Assembly (NCBI GenBank): GCA_905221295.1
Contig: CAJNCP010000004.1
Coordinates: 59,545 to 123,544, forward strand
Direction: 5' to 3'
DNA length: 64,000 bases
Origin: a bacterium
Lineage (GTDB): Bacteria; Bacillota; Bacilli; Lactobacillales; Streptococcaceae
The notes under the pieces are model-generated. The model was not told the origin of the DNA, ran no database searches, and saw nothing but the letters and a program-made list of their open reading frames with translations. The position numbers and the translations under genes were made by a program. Of this stretch, positions 1-8,659 are shown one piece after another. Positions within the stretch are counted from its first letter, which is position 1. The number at the start of each line of letters is the position of its first letter.

Positions 1-156
1 GTGTCCTACGTGTAATCCAGCTCCTGAAGGATATGGGAACATATCGAGAGCATAAAACTTCGGTTTTGATGCATCTGTTCCTGTCTTAAATGTATGATGT
101 TCTGCCCAGTAGCCCTGCCACTTAGGCTCAATTTCTTTATGATTGTAAAAACTCAT
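1..156 (-). CDS. leuS: Leucyl-tRNA synthetase, N-terminal 52 residues (cut by window edge)
   Basis: Charges tRNA-Leu with leucine in the cytoplasm. Only the first 52 codons lie in the window. They read [17 protein letters not shown], then [17 protein letters not shown]; the last part is the class I synthetase HIGH motif (HVGH) with the LeuS-typical MFPYPSG before it. The ATG at 154-156 follows a GGAGAG ribosome-binding site. The leader is short, so there is no room for a T-box riboswitch. The rest of the gene lies off the left edge. Confidence 0.95.
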
Positions 157-184
157 GGTCTCTCTCCAATTTTGTGATGTTACT

Positions 185-212
185 ATTATACCATTTTTGA
201 GGGAATTTGAAA
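185..212 (-). promoter_or_regulatory. leuS promoter
   Basis: A perfect -10 TATAAT lies at 185-190 on the minus strand, with a weaker -35 TTTCAA at 207-212, spacing 16, about 30 bases upstream of the leuS ATG. Seen in sequence; the start point is inferred. Confidence 0.6.
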
Positions 213-281
213 GACGAGAAATGTTCTTTTAGACTTGGATATCAAGAAATACTAAGTCGCAAATCCACCTTATTTAACAGG

Positions 282-309
282 AAAAAAATTAGCTCCTAAT
301 CGGAGCTAA
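282..309 (-). terminator. Intrinsic terminator of the histidine phosphatase gene
   Basis: The minus strand reads TTAGCTCC, a short loop, GGAGCTAA and then seven Ts, directly after the stop codon of the gene at 313-1008. It separates that gene from leuS. Confidence 0.85.
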
Positions 310-312
310 CTT

Positions 313-1008
313 CTATTGATTATTTGTCTCTTCCATCTTCTCACGTCCGAGCTCTCGATAGCTACGGTCACCAACAACTTCTACGCTAAACTGACCGTCC
401 TCATATTCAAGAATCGTCACGCTACCATTATCTAGACCATGCGGATGCATGCCATTGATTAGATAAACAATGGTCCCAATCGTCATTCCATGGCTCACAA
501 CGAGGGCATTACCCCCACCTTGTTCTTCCATTTCTTTGGCAATCGCTTCAAAACCTTCCTTGATTCGACCACTGAGTTTTTCCCAACCTTCAGCCCAGCC
601 TGCTGTATCAACCTCTACCAAACCTTCTGCTAGTTCAGCATAAGACAACTGATGAACATGGTCTACATTGAAAATTCTCGGAATCAATCCCATAAAGAGG
701 TCCCCATCATAGGCCCCATCAAAACTACCAAAGCACCACTCACGGATTCGCTTGTCCATGCGGTAAGGGATTTTCCCCTGCAGGCCAAGTTCTTCTAGGA
801 TAATTCCCATGGTTTGAATAGTACGCCCTGAATCGCTGGAATAAGCGCGGTCAAACTGCAAGCCAGACTCTCTCAAGCCAATTCCCAGTTCATGGATTCC
901 CAACTCACCTTCTGCTGTCAGAGGTGTATCACTCCATCCTTGAGCACGTCCAATCGTGTTAAACATCGTTTTACCATGACGGATCAAGTACAATCTTACT
1001 TTAGACAT
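313..1008 (-). CDS. Histidine phosphatase (phosphoglycerate mutase-like) family protein
   Basis: 231 residues. The N-terminal LYLIRHGKTMFN carries the RHG motif with the catalytic histidine that is phosphorylated in this superfamily, and VVSHGMTIG near residue 170 is the second conserved histidine. The family includes cofactor-dependent phosphoglycerate mutases and many phosphatases of small metabolites; the length and sequence fit the phosphatase branch better than glycolytic GpmA, but the substrate cannot be told. It is a single gene with its own terminator between leuS and the csRNA. A cytoplasmic enzyme, since no signal peptide is seen. Confidence 0.85.
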   Translation of the reverse strand: MSKVRLYLIRHGKTMFNTIGRAQGWSDTPLTAEGELGIHELGIGLRESGLQFDRAYSSDSGRTIQTMGIILEELGLQGKIPYRMDKRIREWCFGSFDGAYDGDLFMGLIPRIFNVDHVHQLSYAELAEGLVEVDTAGWAEGWEKLSGRIKEGFEAIAKEMEEQGGGNALVVSHGMTIGTIVYLINGMHPHGLDNGSVTILEYEDGQFSVEVVGDRSYRELGREKMEETNNQ

Positions 1009-1094
1009 TTTCTATCCTCCATTTTCTTCTATTATATCATGGATCAAAGAAATATTTGGCTTTCAACAGTAAAGCCAACATTTGTAAATTATCC

Positions 1095-1189
1095 AAAAGA
1101 AAAGCTACCCTCATGGTAGCTTCCTTAGGAGATTATTATGAAAAAGTTTAGGATTTCTATTAAATAAAGTTAGGAGGTCTTTATTTAAT
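1095..1189 (-). ncRNA. CiaR-dependent small RNA (csRNA type)
   Basis: About 95 nt, transcribed leftward from a CiaR-type promoter. The 5' part forms a perfect 11-bp stem (1159-1169 with 1179-1189) whose 9-nt loop contains ACCTCC, an anti-Shine-Dalgarno sequence. A linear stretch follows that includes TTCATAATAATCTCC, complementary to a ribosome-binding site plus AUG. The RNA ends in a terminator (GCTACC/GGTAGC, then TTTTCTTTT, 1095-1121). Pneumococcal csRNAs are known to have this plan and to block translation of targets including competence genes. Read on the plus strand, the same bases look like two RBS-ATG pairs, which explains a spurious ORF there. Confidence 0.85.
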
Positions 1190-1195
1190 GATTAT

Positions 1196-1228
1196 AGTAT
1201 ACACAGTCATCCTTAAACCCAACTTAAA
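1196..1228 (-). promoter_or_regulatory. CiaR-regulated promoter of the csRNA
   Basis: Minus strand: TTTAAG, 5 bases, TTTAAG, 10 bases, TATACT. The two hexamers (1223-1228 and 1212-1217) are an exact match to the published CiaR direct repeat, and the 10-base distance to the -10 at 1196-1201 matches known CiaR-activated promoters. It lies just past the stop codon of the DUF711 gene, so the two transcription units are nested head to tail. Confidence 0.9.
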
Positions 1229-1244
1229 TCCTCTCTCTTTTTTA

Positions 1245-2588
1245 TTAATTTTTAAAACTATGGATTGGAGCCGGGATTTGCCCACCGCGAGAGATGAAAT
1301 CAACAGACGAAGCCCCGTTGACCTTCATCACTGGAGCTGTCCCAAGCAAGCCACCAAATTCAATCATATCGCCTTCTTTGCCCTTTGGAATAATACGGAC
1401 AGCCGTTGTTTTCATGTTAATAACACCGATTGCCGCCTCATCCGCAATCATAGCCGCAATGGTTTCAGCAGGCGTATCTTCCGGAATGGCAATCATATCC
1501 AGCCCAACAGAACAGATAGCCGTCATAGCTTCTAGTTTCTCTAAATTCAGAGAGCCATTTTGCACCGCAGCAATCATCCCCTCATCTTCAGAAACGGGGA
1601 TAAAAGCCCCTGATAAGCCACCGACTTGGTTACAAGCCATCACTCCGCCCTTCTTAACTTGGTCATTCAAAAGAGCGAGGGCAGCCGTCGTCCCATGCGT
1701 ACCAACTGTTTCTAGGCCCATTTCCTCAAGGACACGAGCCACAGAATCACCTACCGCAGGAGTAGGTGCCAAACTTAGGTCGACAATTCCAAAGTCAACA
1801 CCAAGGCGTTCACTCGCCATTTGCCCAACCAGCTGACCGATACGAGTAATCTTGAATGCCGTTTTCTTGACTGTTTCCGCTACTACATCAAAGCTCTGTC
1901 CACGAACTTTTTCCAAGGCACGCTTGACAACACCAGGACCTGAAACACCAACATTGATGATGACATCTGCTTCACCGACACCATGGAAGGCCCCCGCCAT
2001 AAAAGGATTGTCCTCAACAGCGTTAGCAAATACGACTAATTTAGCAGCTCCCATATCTGATAGGTTCGCTGTCTCCTTGATGATACGTCCCATATCTGCA
2101 ACCGCAGTCATGTTGATACCTGACTTGGTTGAGCCAATATTAACAGACGAACAAACTTTGTCTGTCTCAGCTAGAGCGTGTGGGATAGAATTGATGAGAA
2201 TTTCATCTCCTTTTTGGTAGCCTTTTTGTACCAAAGCTGAGAATCCACCGATAAAGTCAACACCAATCTCCTTGGCAGCCTTGTCAAGTGCCTTTGCCAA
2301 AACAACATAGTCTGTCGCATCAGTCGCTGCACCAATCAATGAAATCGGAGTCACCGATACCCGTTTATTAACAATAGGAATCCCTAGTTCTGCAGCAATT
2401 TCATCTCCTACAGCCACTAGATTTGCAGCTTTAGTTGTGATTTTTTGGTAAATTTTTTCAGCAGCACGTTCGATGTCTGGATCAATACAGTCCAAAAGGG
2501 AAATCCCCATGGTGATGGTTCTGATATCGAAGTTCTGCTCCTCGATCATGGCAATAGTTTCAGTAACTTGTCTAATATCCATAGCCAC
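1245..2588 (-). CDS. PFL family / DUF711 (UPF0210) protein
   Basis: 447 residues, matching the conserved UPF0210 family found in streptococci and many Firmicutes and archaea. It is rich in glycine and alanine, with a central [15 protein letters not shown] segment and a C-terminal [12 protein letters not shown]; members resemble glycyl-radical pyruvate formate-lyases in fold, but their reaction is unknown. No signal peptide. It starts 3 bases after the stop of the ACT-domain gene upstream, so the pair is one transcript and probably works together. The promoter of the csRNA begins right after its stop codon. Confidence 0.85.
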   Translation of the reverse strand: MAMDIRQVTETIAMIEEQNFDIRTITMGISLLDCIDPDIERAAEKIYQKITTKAANLVAVGDEIAAELGIPIVNKRVSVTPISLIGAATDATDYVVLAKALDKAAKEIGVDFIGGFSALVQKGYQKGDEILINSIPHALAETDKVCSSVNIGSTKSGINMTAVADMGRIIKETANLSDMGAAKLVVFANAVEDNPFMAGAFHGVGEADVIINVGVSGPGVVKRALEKVRGQSFDVVAETVKKTAFKITRIGQLVGQMASERLGVDFGIVDLSLAPTPAVGDSVARVLEEMGLETVGTHGTTAALALLNDQVKKGGVMACNQVGGLSGAFIPVSEDEGMIAAVQNGSLNLEKLEAMTAICSVGLDMIAIPEDTPAETIAAMIADEAAIGVINMKTTAVRIIPKGKEGDMIEFGGLLGTAPVMKVNGASSVDFISRGGQIPAPIHSFKN

Positions 2589-2591
2589 CTC

Positions 2592-2858
2592 CTAGATATT
2601 GTACATAGCGTCAAAAATCGCCGCACTTTGAATATTGATTTTAACATTCAAGGACTGACCGAAAGTTTCAAACTCATTTCGGAGATAAGTGAAATCCTGC
2701 TTTTCGTCACTAGAAACGATCGCCATCATGGTAAAGTATTCATCCAACACTGTCTGAGAAATATCATCAATATTCAAACCCAACTCTGCAATCTTCGTAG
2801 ACACGCCTGCAACAATACCAGCCTTGTCCTTGCCAACCACTGTAATAATAGCCTTCAT
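2592..2858 (-). CDS. ACT domain protein (UPF0237 family)
   Basis: 88 residues forming essentially one ACT domain: MKAIITVVGKDKAGIVAGVS is the first strand and the ligand-binding turn. ACT domains bind amino acids or related small molecules and usually regulate a partner enzyme. The closest known architecture is the GcvR/YkoA-type stand-alone ACT protein. The gene is 3 bases from the DUF711 gene that follows, so a regulatory subunit for that protein is a reasonable inference; the ligand is unknown. Confidence 0.85.
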   Translation of the reverse strand: MKAIITVVGKDKAGIVAGVSTKIAELGLNIDDISQTVLDEYFTMMAIVSSDEKQDFTYLRNEFETFGQSLNVKINIQSAAIFDAMYNI

Positions 2859-2943
2859 TCTTATACCCCATTTCTACGATTATGAGAAAACCTGAACGTT
2901 TTTGATTTTCTTTTTCCTAGTATAGCATATTTCCATAGAAAAT

Positions 2944-3003
2944 ACTAAAAAACGCCTGCTTACGAAGTTGTTCTTAAACAAAAAACAATTTCGTAAACAA
3001 GCG
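2944..3003 (-). terminator. Terminator of the ribosomal protein cluster
   Basis: Long imperfect stem on the minus strand (2984-3003 pairs with 2953-2972, roughly 17 of 20 positions) followed by a run of Ts at 2944-2952. It lies about 120 bases after rplQ and is the likely end of the S10-spc-alpha transcript. In the other direction it may also end leftward or antisense transcripts. Confidence 0.8.
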
Positions 3004-3014
3004 TCTACCCTATC

Positions 3015-3104
3015 AAATGATGATGAGTGTTCCCGCTAGGACCGAAGTCCCAGCGGTAGACCAGAGCTAGACTAAGAGCACAAGACTCCATCATCATAAC
3101 ACTC
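3015..3104 (-). other. Structured RNA/DNA element between rplQ and its terminator
   Basis: A 10-bp hairpin capped by a UUCG tetraloop (3033-3056, one G-U pair) sits inside two outer complementarities that cross each other: 3017-3025 with 3089-3097 (ATGATGATG/CATCATCAT) and 3025-3031 with 3098-3104 (GAGTGTT/AACACTC). They could form a pseudoknot or two alternative folds. No ORF with a ribosome-binding site is visible. It may be the 3' untranslated region of the operon, a processed small RNA, or the remnant of a small mobile repeat. Not recognised. Confidence 0.5.
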
Positions 3105-3120
3105 AACAAAATTGATGATT

Positions 3121-3507
3121 TTATACTAATTCGATGATCGCCATTGGCGCAGCATCACCACGACGTGGTTCAGTTTTAAGGATACGAGTGTATCCACCGT
3201 TACGTTCAGCATAACGAGGTGCGATTTCTGAGAACAATTTTTGAAGTGCTGTAGTTGAAGTGTACTTATCAGTTGCTTCATCATAGTTTTCAGATGCGAT
3301 TTCATTACGTACGAAAGCAGCTGCTTGACGACGTGCATGCAAATCACCACGTTTACCTAGAGTAATCATTTTTTCAACAGTTTTACGGATTTCTTTAGCA
3401 CGAGCTTCAGTTGTCACGATTGATTCGTTGATCAAAAGGTCAGTTGTCAAATCGCGAAGCATTGCTTTACGTTGTGAGCTAGTGCGTCCTAGTTTACGGT
3501 AAGCCAT
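3121..3507 (-). CDS. rplQ: 50S ribosomal protein L17
   Basis: 128 residues starting [20 protein letters not shown], the conserved L17 N-terminus. L17 binds 23S rRNA near the exit-tunnel side of the large subunit. The length is typical for Firmicutes. It is the last gene of the alpha operon, 11 bases after rpoA, and is followed by an unusual structured element and the cluster terminator. Confidence 0.98.
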   Translation of the reverse strand: MAYRKLGRTSSQRKAMLRDLTTDLLINESIVTTEARAKEIRKTVEKMITLGKRGDLHARRQAAAFVRNEIASENYDEATDKYTSTTALQKLFSEIAPRYAERNGGYTRILKTEPRRGDAAPMAIIELV

Positions 3508-3518
3508 GTATTCCTCCT

Positions 3519-4454
3519 TTATTTATCTTTTAATCCAAGACCCAAGTCAATGAGTTTGAGTTTCACTTCTTCCAAACTCTTGCGTCCAAGATTTCGTACT
3601 TTCATCATCTCTGCTTCAGATTTTTCTGTCAAATCATGCACAGTATTGATACCGGCACGTTTCAAACAGTTGTATGAACGCACAGACAAGTCCAGTTCCT
3701 CAATCGTACGATCCAAAATACGATCGTCAGATTCAGTATCAGCTTCTTTCATCACTTCAGTTGACTTCGCAATCTCAGTAAGATTTGTAAACAAATCAAG
3801 ATGTTCTGTCAAGATACGTGCTGAAAGCCCTAAAGCATCTTCTGGAATAATTGTTCCATTAGTCAAGATTTCAAGGGTTAATTTGTCAAATCCATCATTG
3901 CTACCTACACGAGCAGGTTCAACTTGATAGTTGACTTTTGTAACTGGTGTATAAATAGAATCTACAGCAAGTGTTCCAACTGGTGCATTATCTTTTTTGT
4001 TTTCATCAGCAGGTACATATCCACGACCACTGTTAACAGTCATTGTCGCTTTTAGGGAAGAACCTTCACCGATTGTAAAGAGATAATGATCTGGATTTAC
4101 AATCTCAATATCACTGTCAGTCAAAATGTCTCCAGCTGTAATTTCAGCAGGACCTTCAACGTCAAGTTCAATGATTTTTTCGTCTTCAACGTATGATTTC
4201 ACTGCAATCCCTTTAATGTTCAGAATGATTTGCATCACGTCTTCACGAACACCTGGAACTGTGTCGAACTCATGCAAGACACCTTCAATGTTGATAGATG
4301 TCACTGCTGCTCCCGGTAAAGAAGCTAGTAGTACACGACGAAGAGAGTTACCAAGAGTTGTACCGTAGCCACGTTCAAGTGGTTCGATTACAAACTTGCC
4401 ATAATCTTTATTTTCATCAATTTTTGTTATATTTGGTTTTTCAAACTCAATCAT
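3519..4454 (-). CDS. rpoA: RNA polymerase alpha subunit
   Basis: 311 residues. The N-terminal dimerisation domain (residues about 1-230) includes [17 protein letters not shown], and the C-terminal domain (about 245-311) includes [19 protein letters not shown] and [13 protein letters not shown], the determinants that contact UP elements and activators. It nucleates assembly of core RNA polymerase. Position between rpsK and rplQ is the standard bacterial alpha operon order. Confidence 0.98.
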   Translation of the reverse strand: MIEFEKPNITKIDENKDYGKFVIEPLERGYGTTLGNSLRRVLLASLPGAAVTSINIEGVLHEFDTVPGVREDVMQIILNIKGIAVKSYVEDEKIIELDVEGPAEITAGDILTDSDIEIVNPDHYLFTIGEGSSLKATMTVNSGRGYVPADENKKDNAPVGTLAVDSIYTPVTKVNYQVEPARVGSNDGFDKLTLEILTNGTIIPEDALGLSARILTEHLDLFTNLTEIAKSTEVMKEADTESDDRILDRTIEELDLSVRSYNCLKRAGINTVHDLTEKSEAEMMKVRNLGRKSLEEVKLKLIDLGLGLKDK

Positions 4455-4496
4455 TTAGTTACTCCCTCTTAAACGAAAAGCAGTGTAATGCGATGA

Positions 4497-4880
4497 TTAT
4501 ACACGGCGACGTTTTGGAGGACGAGCACCATTGTGTGGCACTGGAGTCACATCACGAATTGCTGTTACTTCAAGACCAGCGGCAGCAAGCGCACGAATAG
4601 CTGACTCACGACCAGAACCTGGACCTTTTACAGTAACTTCAACTGATTTAAGACCGTGTTCTTGTGCAGATTTAGCAGCAGCTTCTGAAGCCATTTGAGC
4701 AGCGAATGGTGTAGATTTACGAGAACCTTTGAAACCAAGAGCACCAGCTGATGACCAAGCAATTGCATTACCATGCACATCAGTAATCATAACAATAGTG
4801 TTATTAAATGTAGCGTGAATATGAGCAATACCAGATTCGATATTCTTTTTCACACGACGTTTACGTGTTGGTTTAGCCAA
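4497..4880 (-). CDS. rpsK: 30S ribosomal protein S11
   Basis: 127 residues; conserved [17 protein letters not shown] and the basic C-terminus ARPPKRRRV identify S11, which lines the platform of the small subunit next to the E-site mRNA path. It follows rpsM by 17 bases and precedes rpoA. Confidence 0.98.
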
Positions 4881-4897
4881 GACTTTTACCTCCTATA

Positions 4898-5263
4898 TTA
4901 TTTTTTCTTACCAGCAATCGCAACAGCTTTACCTTTACGAGTGCGAGCGTTGTTTTTAGTGTTTTGTCCACGGACAGGAAGTCCACGACGGTGACGAATA
5001 CCACGGTAAGAACCGATTTCCATCAAACGTTTGATGTTCAAGTTTACTTCACGACGAAGGTCACCTTCAACTTTGATTGCATCCACTTCACGACGGATAG
5101 CATCTTCTTGATCTGATGTAAGGTCACGTACACGAACATCTTCTGAGATTCCAGCAGCAGCCAAAATTTTCTTAGATGTTGCAAGTCCGATACCATAAAC
5201 GTAAGTCAATGAGATTACTACGCGTTTGTCATTTGGAATGTCAACTCCAGCAATACGAGCCAT
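4898..5263 (-). CDS. rpsM: 30S ribosomal protein S13
   Basis: 121 residues beginning [19 protein letters not shown], with the helix-two-turn-helix region [14 protein letters not shown] and a lysine-rich tail that reaches the P site. S13 sits at the head of the 30S subunit and bridges to the 50S. Located between rpmJ and rpsK. Confidence 0.98.
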
Positions 5264-5280
5264 GTTTTCTCCTTTCTATC

Positions 5281-5397
5281 TTATCCTTGACGTTGTTTGT
5301 GTTTTGGATTTGCTGGGCAAATTACCATAACACGACCATTACGACGAATTACTTTACAGTATTCGCAAATTGGTTTGACCGATGGTCTTACTTTCAT
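5281..5397 (-). CDS. rpmJ: 50S ribosomal protein L36
   Basis: 38 residues, [19 protein letters not shown] at the start and [12 protein letters not shown] at the end. The CEYC and C-x4-H residues are the zinc-binding ligands of the zinc-ribbon form of L36. The ATG at 5395-5397 has a GGAGGGATAAG-type ribosome-binding site upstream. It lies 17 bases before rpsM and 24 bases after infA, the standard order. Confidence 0.97.
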
Positions 5398-5421
5398 TTC
5401 TTATCCCTCCAAGTTTTTCGA

Positions 5422-5640
5422 TTATTTAAAGCGGTAAGTGATACGTCCACGTGTCAAGTCATATGGACTCATCTCGACAGTAACACGATCTCCCGCTAAA
5501 ATACGAATATAGTTTTTACGAATTTTACCAGAAACTGTTGCTAAAATCTGATGTCCATTTTCAAGTTCAACCGTAAACATTGCATTAGGCATTGTATCGA
5601 CTACTTTGCCTTCAACTTCAATCACATCGTCTTTTGCCAC
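5422..5640 (-). CDS. infA: Translation initiation factor IF-1
   Basis: 72 residues in one OB-fold, [19 protein letters not shown] with the initiator encoded by GTG at 5638-5640. The GTG is preceded by an ATGGAGGTGC ribosome-binding site, and starting there gives the exact family length; an upstream in-frame ATG would add 18 residues that IF-1 does not have. IF-1 occupies the A site during initiation with IF-2 and IF-3. First gene after an independent promoter, so it leads the infA-rpmJ-rpsM-rpsK-rpoA-rplQ unit. Confidence 0.96.
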   Translation of the reverse strand: MAKDDVIEVEGKVVDTMPNAMFTVELENGHQILATVSGKIRKNYIRILAGDRVTVEMSPYDLTRGRITYRFK

Positions 5641-5713
5641 GCAAAAGCACCTCCATAAATTTCGATTTGATGCCTCTAAACATAGAGACAACAATTATAA
5701 GTCAGACTATCTC

Positions 5714-5742
5714 AGTATAACATTTGTAGCGATTTTTTGCAA
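5714..5742 (-). promoter_or_regulatory. Promoter of the infA-alpha operon
   Basis: Minus strand -35 TTGCAA (5737-5742), 17-base spacer, -10 TATACT (5714-5719), in the adk-infA gap. The leader of about 65 bases ends in the infA ribosome-binding site. This provides transcription of IF-1 and RNA polymerase alpha independent of the S10 promoter. Confidence 0.8.
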
Positions 5743-5756
5743 GTGTGAAAAACGCT

Positions 5757-6395
5757 TTATTTCAAATTTGTCAATACTTTTTCGATGTCTTTGAACACAT
5801 CATTAATATCTTGATTTCCTTCGATATCGTGGACCAAACCTTTGGCACGGTAGTGAGCAATGATTGGTTCACCTTGTGCGATATTCACATCCAAACGACG
5901 CTTCACTGTCTCCGGTTTGTCATCTTCGCGTTGGTAGTAATCTTCTTCTTTGTAGTCAACTGGTGGGTTGAAAATTTTGTGGAAGGTTTCACCTGTTTCG
6001 CGGTGGATGATGCGGCCACTCAAACGTTCCAAGAGACAGTCTGGATTCACTTCGATGTTGATCACACCTTCCAATTCGATACCAAGTTCAGCCAATGTTT
6101 TGTCCAAGGCATGAGCTTGTTCAATCGTACGTGGGTAACCATCCAACAAGAAACCTGTTTCTTTGATGTCGTCCTGAGAAAGGCGTTCTTTAACAATACC
6201 ATTTGTAACTTCGTCTGGAACCAACTCACCTTTGTCAATGTATGACTTTGCAAGTACACCCATTTCAGTTTGATTAGCCATAGCAGCACGGAACATATCT
6301 CCAGTTGAAATGTGTGCCACGTGGAATTGCTCCACAATTTTAACCGCTTGCGTTCCCTTACCTGCTCCAGGTAAGCCCATAATCAAAAGATTCAT
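5757..6395 (-). CDS. adk: Adenylate kinase
   Basis: 212 residues. [16 protein letters not shown] holds the P-loop (residues 7-15), [12 protein letters not shown] is the AMP-site region, and the LID around residues 125-160 ([19 protein letters not shown]) carries histidines rather than the four cysteines of zinc-binding adenylate kinases, as is usual in streptococci. It interconverts ATP+AMP and 2 ADP. It sits between secY and infA as in most Gram-positive bacteria. Confidence 0.97.
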   Translation of the reverse strand: MNLLIMGLPGAGKGTQAVKIVEQFHVAHISTGDMFRAAMANQTEMGVLAKSYIDKGELVPDEVTNGIVKERLSQDDIKETGFLLDGYPRTIEQAHALDKTLAELGIELEGVINIEVNPDCLLERLSGRIIHRETGETFHKIFNPPVDYKEEDYYQREDDKPETVKRRLDVNIAQGEPIIAHYRAKGLVHDIEGNQDINDVFKDIEKVLTNLK

Positions 6396-6555
6396 GATAG
6401 GATCTCCTTATTTTGTATTTAAATAGAAGCAGAAATTTGTTTCAACCCCTATTTAAAAACAAAATAGAAGAGGGGAGACGAAAGTCTCTCTGATAGGTAG
6501 ACCTTCATACTCCACTCTCTAAGCCACCTTGTTCTATATCAAACAAGATTTGCCT
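6396..6555 (-). promoter_or_regulatory. secY-adk gap with hairpin and possible adk promoter
   Basis: 160 bases. It contains a short hairpin GAGACTTTCGTCTC (minus strand, near 6474-6487) and, nearer adk, TTGAAA (6440-6445), 17 bases, TTAAAT (6417-6422), a plausible sigma-A promoter for adk. The -10 is weak, so activity is inferred only. Confidence 0.45.
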
Positions 6556-7866
6556 CTATTCTGTTATATTCATGAAACCGACATATTTCCGTTTCAATAG
6601 ATAACCTTCCAACTGTTTAATTCCCTCAACACCTGTCGAAATAATAATCAAAAGACTAGTTCCCCCAAAAGCAACGGCTTCTGAAAGTCCAAAAACATCT
6701 TTTGCCACAATCGGCATGATGGAAATGACCCCTAGAAAAAGGGAGCCGACGGTTGCAAGGCGACGAAGAAGTTTCGACATAAACTCTTCAGTACCTTTAC
6801 CTGGACGAACACCATGGATATAGGCTCCACTCTTTTGTAAATTCTCTGCTGTTTTTTCAGGATTGATTTGTACAAATGTATAAAAGAAAGTAAAGAGAAT
6901 AATCAAGAGAGCATAGGTAAAGATACCACTAATGGTTGTTGTCGCAAGAAGCGATTGGGCTGTTCGTACCCAAGATGCATTGTAACCCATGGCACTTACA
7001 AATTGGAAGATGGCTGCTGGCGCAGCTGTAATCGAACTTGCAAAGATAACTGGGATAACCCCCGCTGGATTCACCTTCAATGGAAGGTATGAACTAGATG
7101 GGGCACCTTGAGCAACTTTTGTATATTGGATTGGAATTTTATATTCTGCTTGCTGTACATAAGTTGTAAAATAGATAATCAACAAAACAGCGACGACTAG
7201 GATAGCGACAAAGATTATAGACGAATTCAAACGACTACTTGGAACGTTGACAAAATAGTCAACATAGATGCTATGAATCATCTCTGGGATTGAAGCTACA
7301 ATCCCGGCAAAGATAATCATAGAAACTCCATTACCATATCCTTTATCCGTAATTTGTTCCCCTAGCCAAGTCACAATCATACTTCCAGCAGTAAGAATGA
7401 TACCAATCGTAATAAAAACTTGTGGAGTAAGGTCAGTTGTCAATAATTTTGCACCCGAAAGAGTGTTAAAACCAGCTGTAATACCCACTGATTGCACAAA
7501 AGCAAGTACAAGCGCAATATAGCGAGTCGCTTGGTTCAATTTTCTCCGACCTACTTCCCCTTGTTTGCCCCATTCTACAAACTTCGGTAAAATATCCATT
7601 TGTAGCAATTGAACAACGATGGAAGCAGTGATATACGGACTTACACCGAGTGCGAAAACGGAGAAGTTCTTCATGGCATTCCCTGAAACAAGACTAAGCA
7701 TGTTCAAGAAAGATAAACCGCTGAGAGCTTCTAAACTTTTTGCATTGACACCTGGAACAGTAATACTTGTCCCAATACGGAAAACAAGAATGATAAAAAT
7801 CGTAAAGAGAATTTTCGATCGAACTTGTTTAACCTTGAGCGCTTCTTTTAATAATTTAAAAAACAT
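6556..7866 (-). CDS. secY: Preprotein translocase subunit SecY
   Basis: 436 residues with about ten membrane segments; starts MFFKLLKEALKVKQVRSKIL. Conserved IFRIGTSITVPGV-like plug-side sequence, FVEWGKQGEVGRRKLNQ cytosolic loop, and INPEKTAENLQKSGAYIHGVRPGKGTEE split here as the C4-C5 loop that contacts SecA and ribosome. It forms the channel with SecE and SecG in the cell membrane. Follows rplO by 12 bases in the spc operon. Confidence 0.97.
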   Translation of the reverse strand: MFFKLLKEALKVKQVRSKILFTIFIILVFRIGTSITVPGVNAKSLEALSGLSFLNMLSLVSGNAMKNFSVFALGVSPYITASIVVQLLQMDILPKFVEWGKQGEVGRRKLNQATRYIALVLAFVQSVGITAGFNTLSGAKLLTTDLTPQVFITIGIILTAGSMIVTWLGEQITDKGYGNGVSMIIFAGIVASIPEMIHSIYVDYFVNVPSSRLNSSIIFVAILVVAVLLIIYFTTYVQQAEYKIPIQYTKVAQGAPSSSYLPLKVNPAGVIPVIFASSITAAPAAIFQFVSAMGYNASWVRTAQSLLATTTISGIFTYALLIILFTFFYTFVQINPEKTAENLQKSGAYIHGVRPGKGTEEFMSKLLRRLATVGSLFLGVISIMPIVAKDVFGLSEAVAFGGTSLLIIISTGVEGIKQLEGYLLKRKYVGFMNITE

Positions 7867-7878
7867 GGGTCACCTCTC

Positions 7879-8319
7879 TTAGATGACTTCTACAGAACCA
7901 CCTTTAGCAGTGATAGCTTCCTCAGCTGATTTAGAGAATTTAGCTGCTTTCACAGTCAATTTCTTAGTCAACTCACCGTTACCAAGAATTTTAACTCCTG
8001 ATTTTTCAGCTTTCACAATTCCTGCTTCGATAAGTACAACTGGAGTTACTTCTGCACCGTCTTCAAAGACGTTCAATTGGTCAAGGTTTACAATTGCGTA
8101 TTCTTTAGCGTTGATGTTAGTGAATCCACGTTTTGGAAGACGACGGAACAATGGAGTTTGTCCACCTTCAAAACCAAGGCGAACTCCGCCACCGCTACGA
8201 GCTTTTTGACCTTTTTGACCGCGACCAGATGTTTTACCGTTACCTGATGAAGTACCACGACCAACACGGTTACGTACTTTACGAGAACCTTCTGCAGGTT
8301 TCAATTCATGAAGTTTCAT
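7879..8319 (-). CDS. rplO: 50S ribosomal protein L15
   Basis: 146 residues, [20 protein letters not shown] with the glycine/arginine-rich [20 protein letters not shown] tail that penetrates 23S rRNA. Standard position before secY. It is separated from rpmD by a 144-base gap carrying three hairpins, which may tune its level relative to upstream genes. Confidence 0.98.
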   Translation of the reverse strand: MKLHELKPAEGSRKVRNRVGRGTSSGNGKTSGRGQKGQKARSGGGVRLGFEGGQTPLFRRLPKRGFTNINAKEYAIVNLDQLNVFEDGAEVTPVVLIEAGIVKAEKSGVKILGNGELTKKLTVKAAKFSKSAEEAITAKGGSVEVI

Positions 8320-8354
8320 TATTATTTTCTCCTCTTTTGTAAAATGCTAGCGCC

Positions 8355-8459
8355 GATAAGAGAGAAAAGGTTGTCTCCCTTATCAACTCGCCTATACATT
8401 CGTCATCTTAGATGACTATACCTAGTTTTAGGGGATGAGTATTGCCACATCCCCTAAAA
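8355..8459 (-). promoter_or_regulatory. Three consecutive hairpins in the rpmD-rplO gap
   Basis: Minus strand, in order: a 12-bp perfect stem TTTTAGGGGATG/CATCCCCTAAAA (8448-8459 with 8426-8437); GTCATCTTAGATGAC palindrome at 8402-8416; and GATAAG-GAGA/TCTC-CTTATC at 8355-8384. None has a clean U-tract, so they look like attenuation, processing or mRNA-stability structures inside the spc operon and not plain terminators. Confidence 0.6.
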
Positions 8460-8463
8460 ATCA

Positions 8464-8646
8464 TTAGTTTACTTCTTCAACTGTTACCAAGTGAGATACC
8501 GCAGTGATCATACCACGGATAGCAGCGTTATCTTCTTTAATAACAGAGCTGTTCAATTTGCCAAGTCCAAGTGCTACAACAGTTTTACGTTGTGATGGAA
8601 TGCGTCCGATTGGAGACTTAGTCAAAGTAATTTTAATTTGAGCCAT
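8464..8646 (-). CDS. rpmD: 50S ribosomal protein L30
   Basis: 60 residues, [20 protein letters not shown]. The start at 8644-8646 has an AAGGGGATAAA ribosome-binding site and gives the usual L30 length; an earlier in-frame ATG would add 18 residues overlapping rpsE. L30 is a peripheral large-subunit protein. 13 bases after rpsE. Confidence 0.96.
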   Translation of the reverse strand: MAQIKITLTKSPIGRIPSQRKTVVALGLGKLNSSVIKEDNAAIRGMITAVSHLVTVEEVN

Positions 8647-8659
8647 TTTATCCCCTTTC

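Noticed and set aside
1..184. T-box riboswitch in front of leuS
   Set aside because: The promoter -10 lies about 30 bases from the ATG, leaving no space for a T-box leader.
1188..1535. Rightward 115-residue ORF with a good-looking ribosome-binding site, and a 9-codon ORF at 1138
   Set aside because: Both RBS-ATG pairs are the complement of the csRNA, whose job is to pair with such sites; the rest of the ORF is antisense to the DUF711 gene.
5509..5516. TACGAATA on the plus strand in infA, and another at 10689-10696 in rpsH
   Set aside because: Inside highly conserved coding sequence on the opposite strand, with no gene downstream in that direction.
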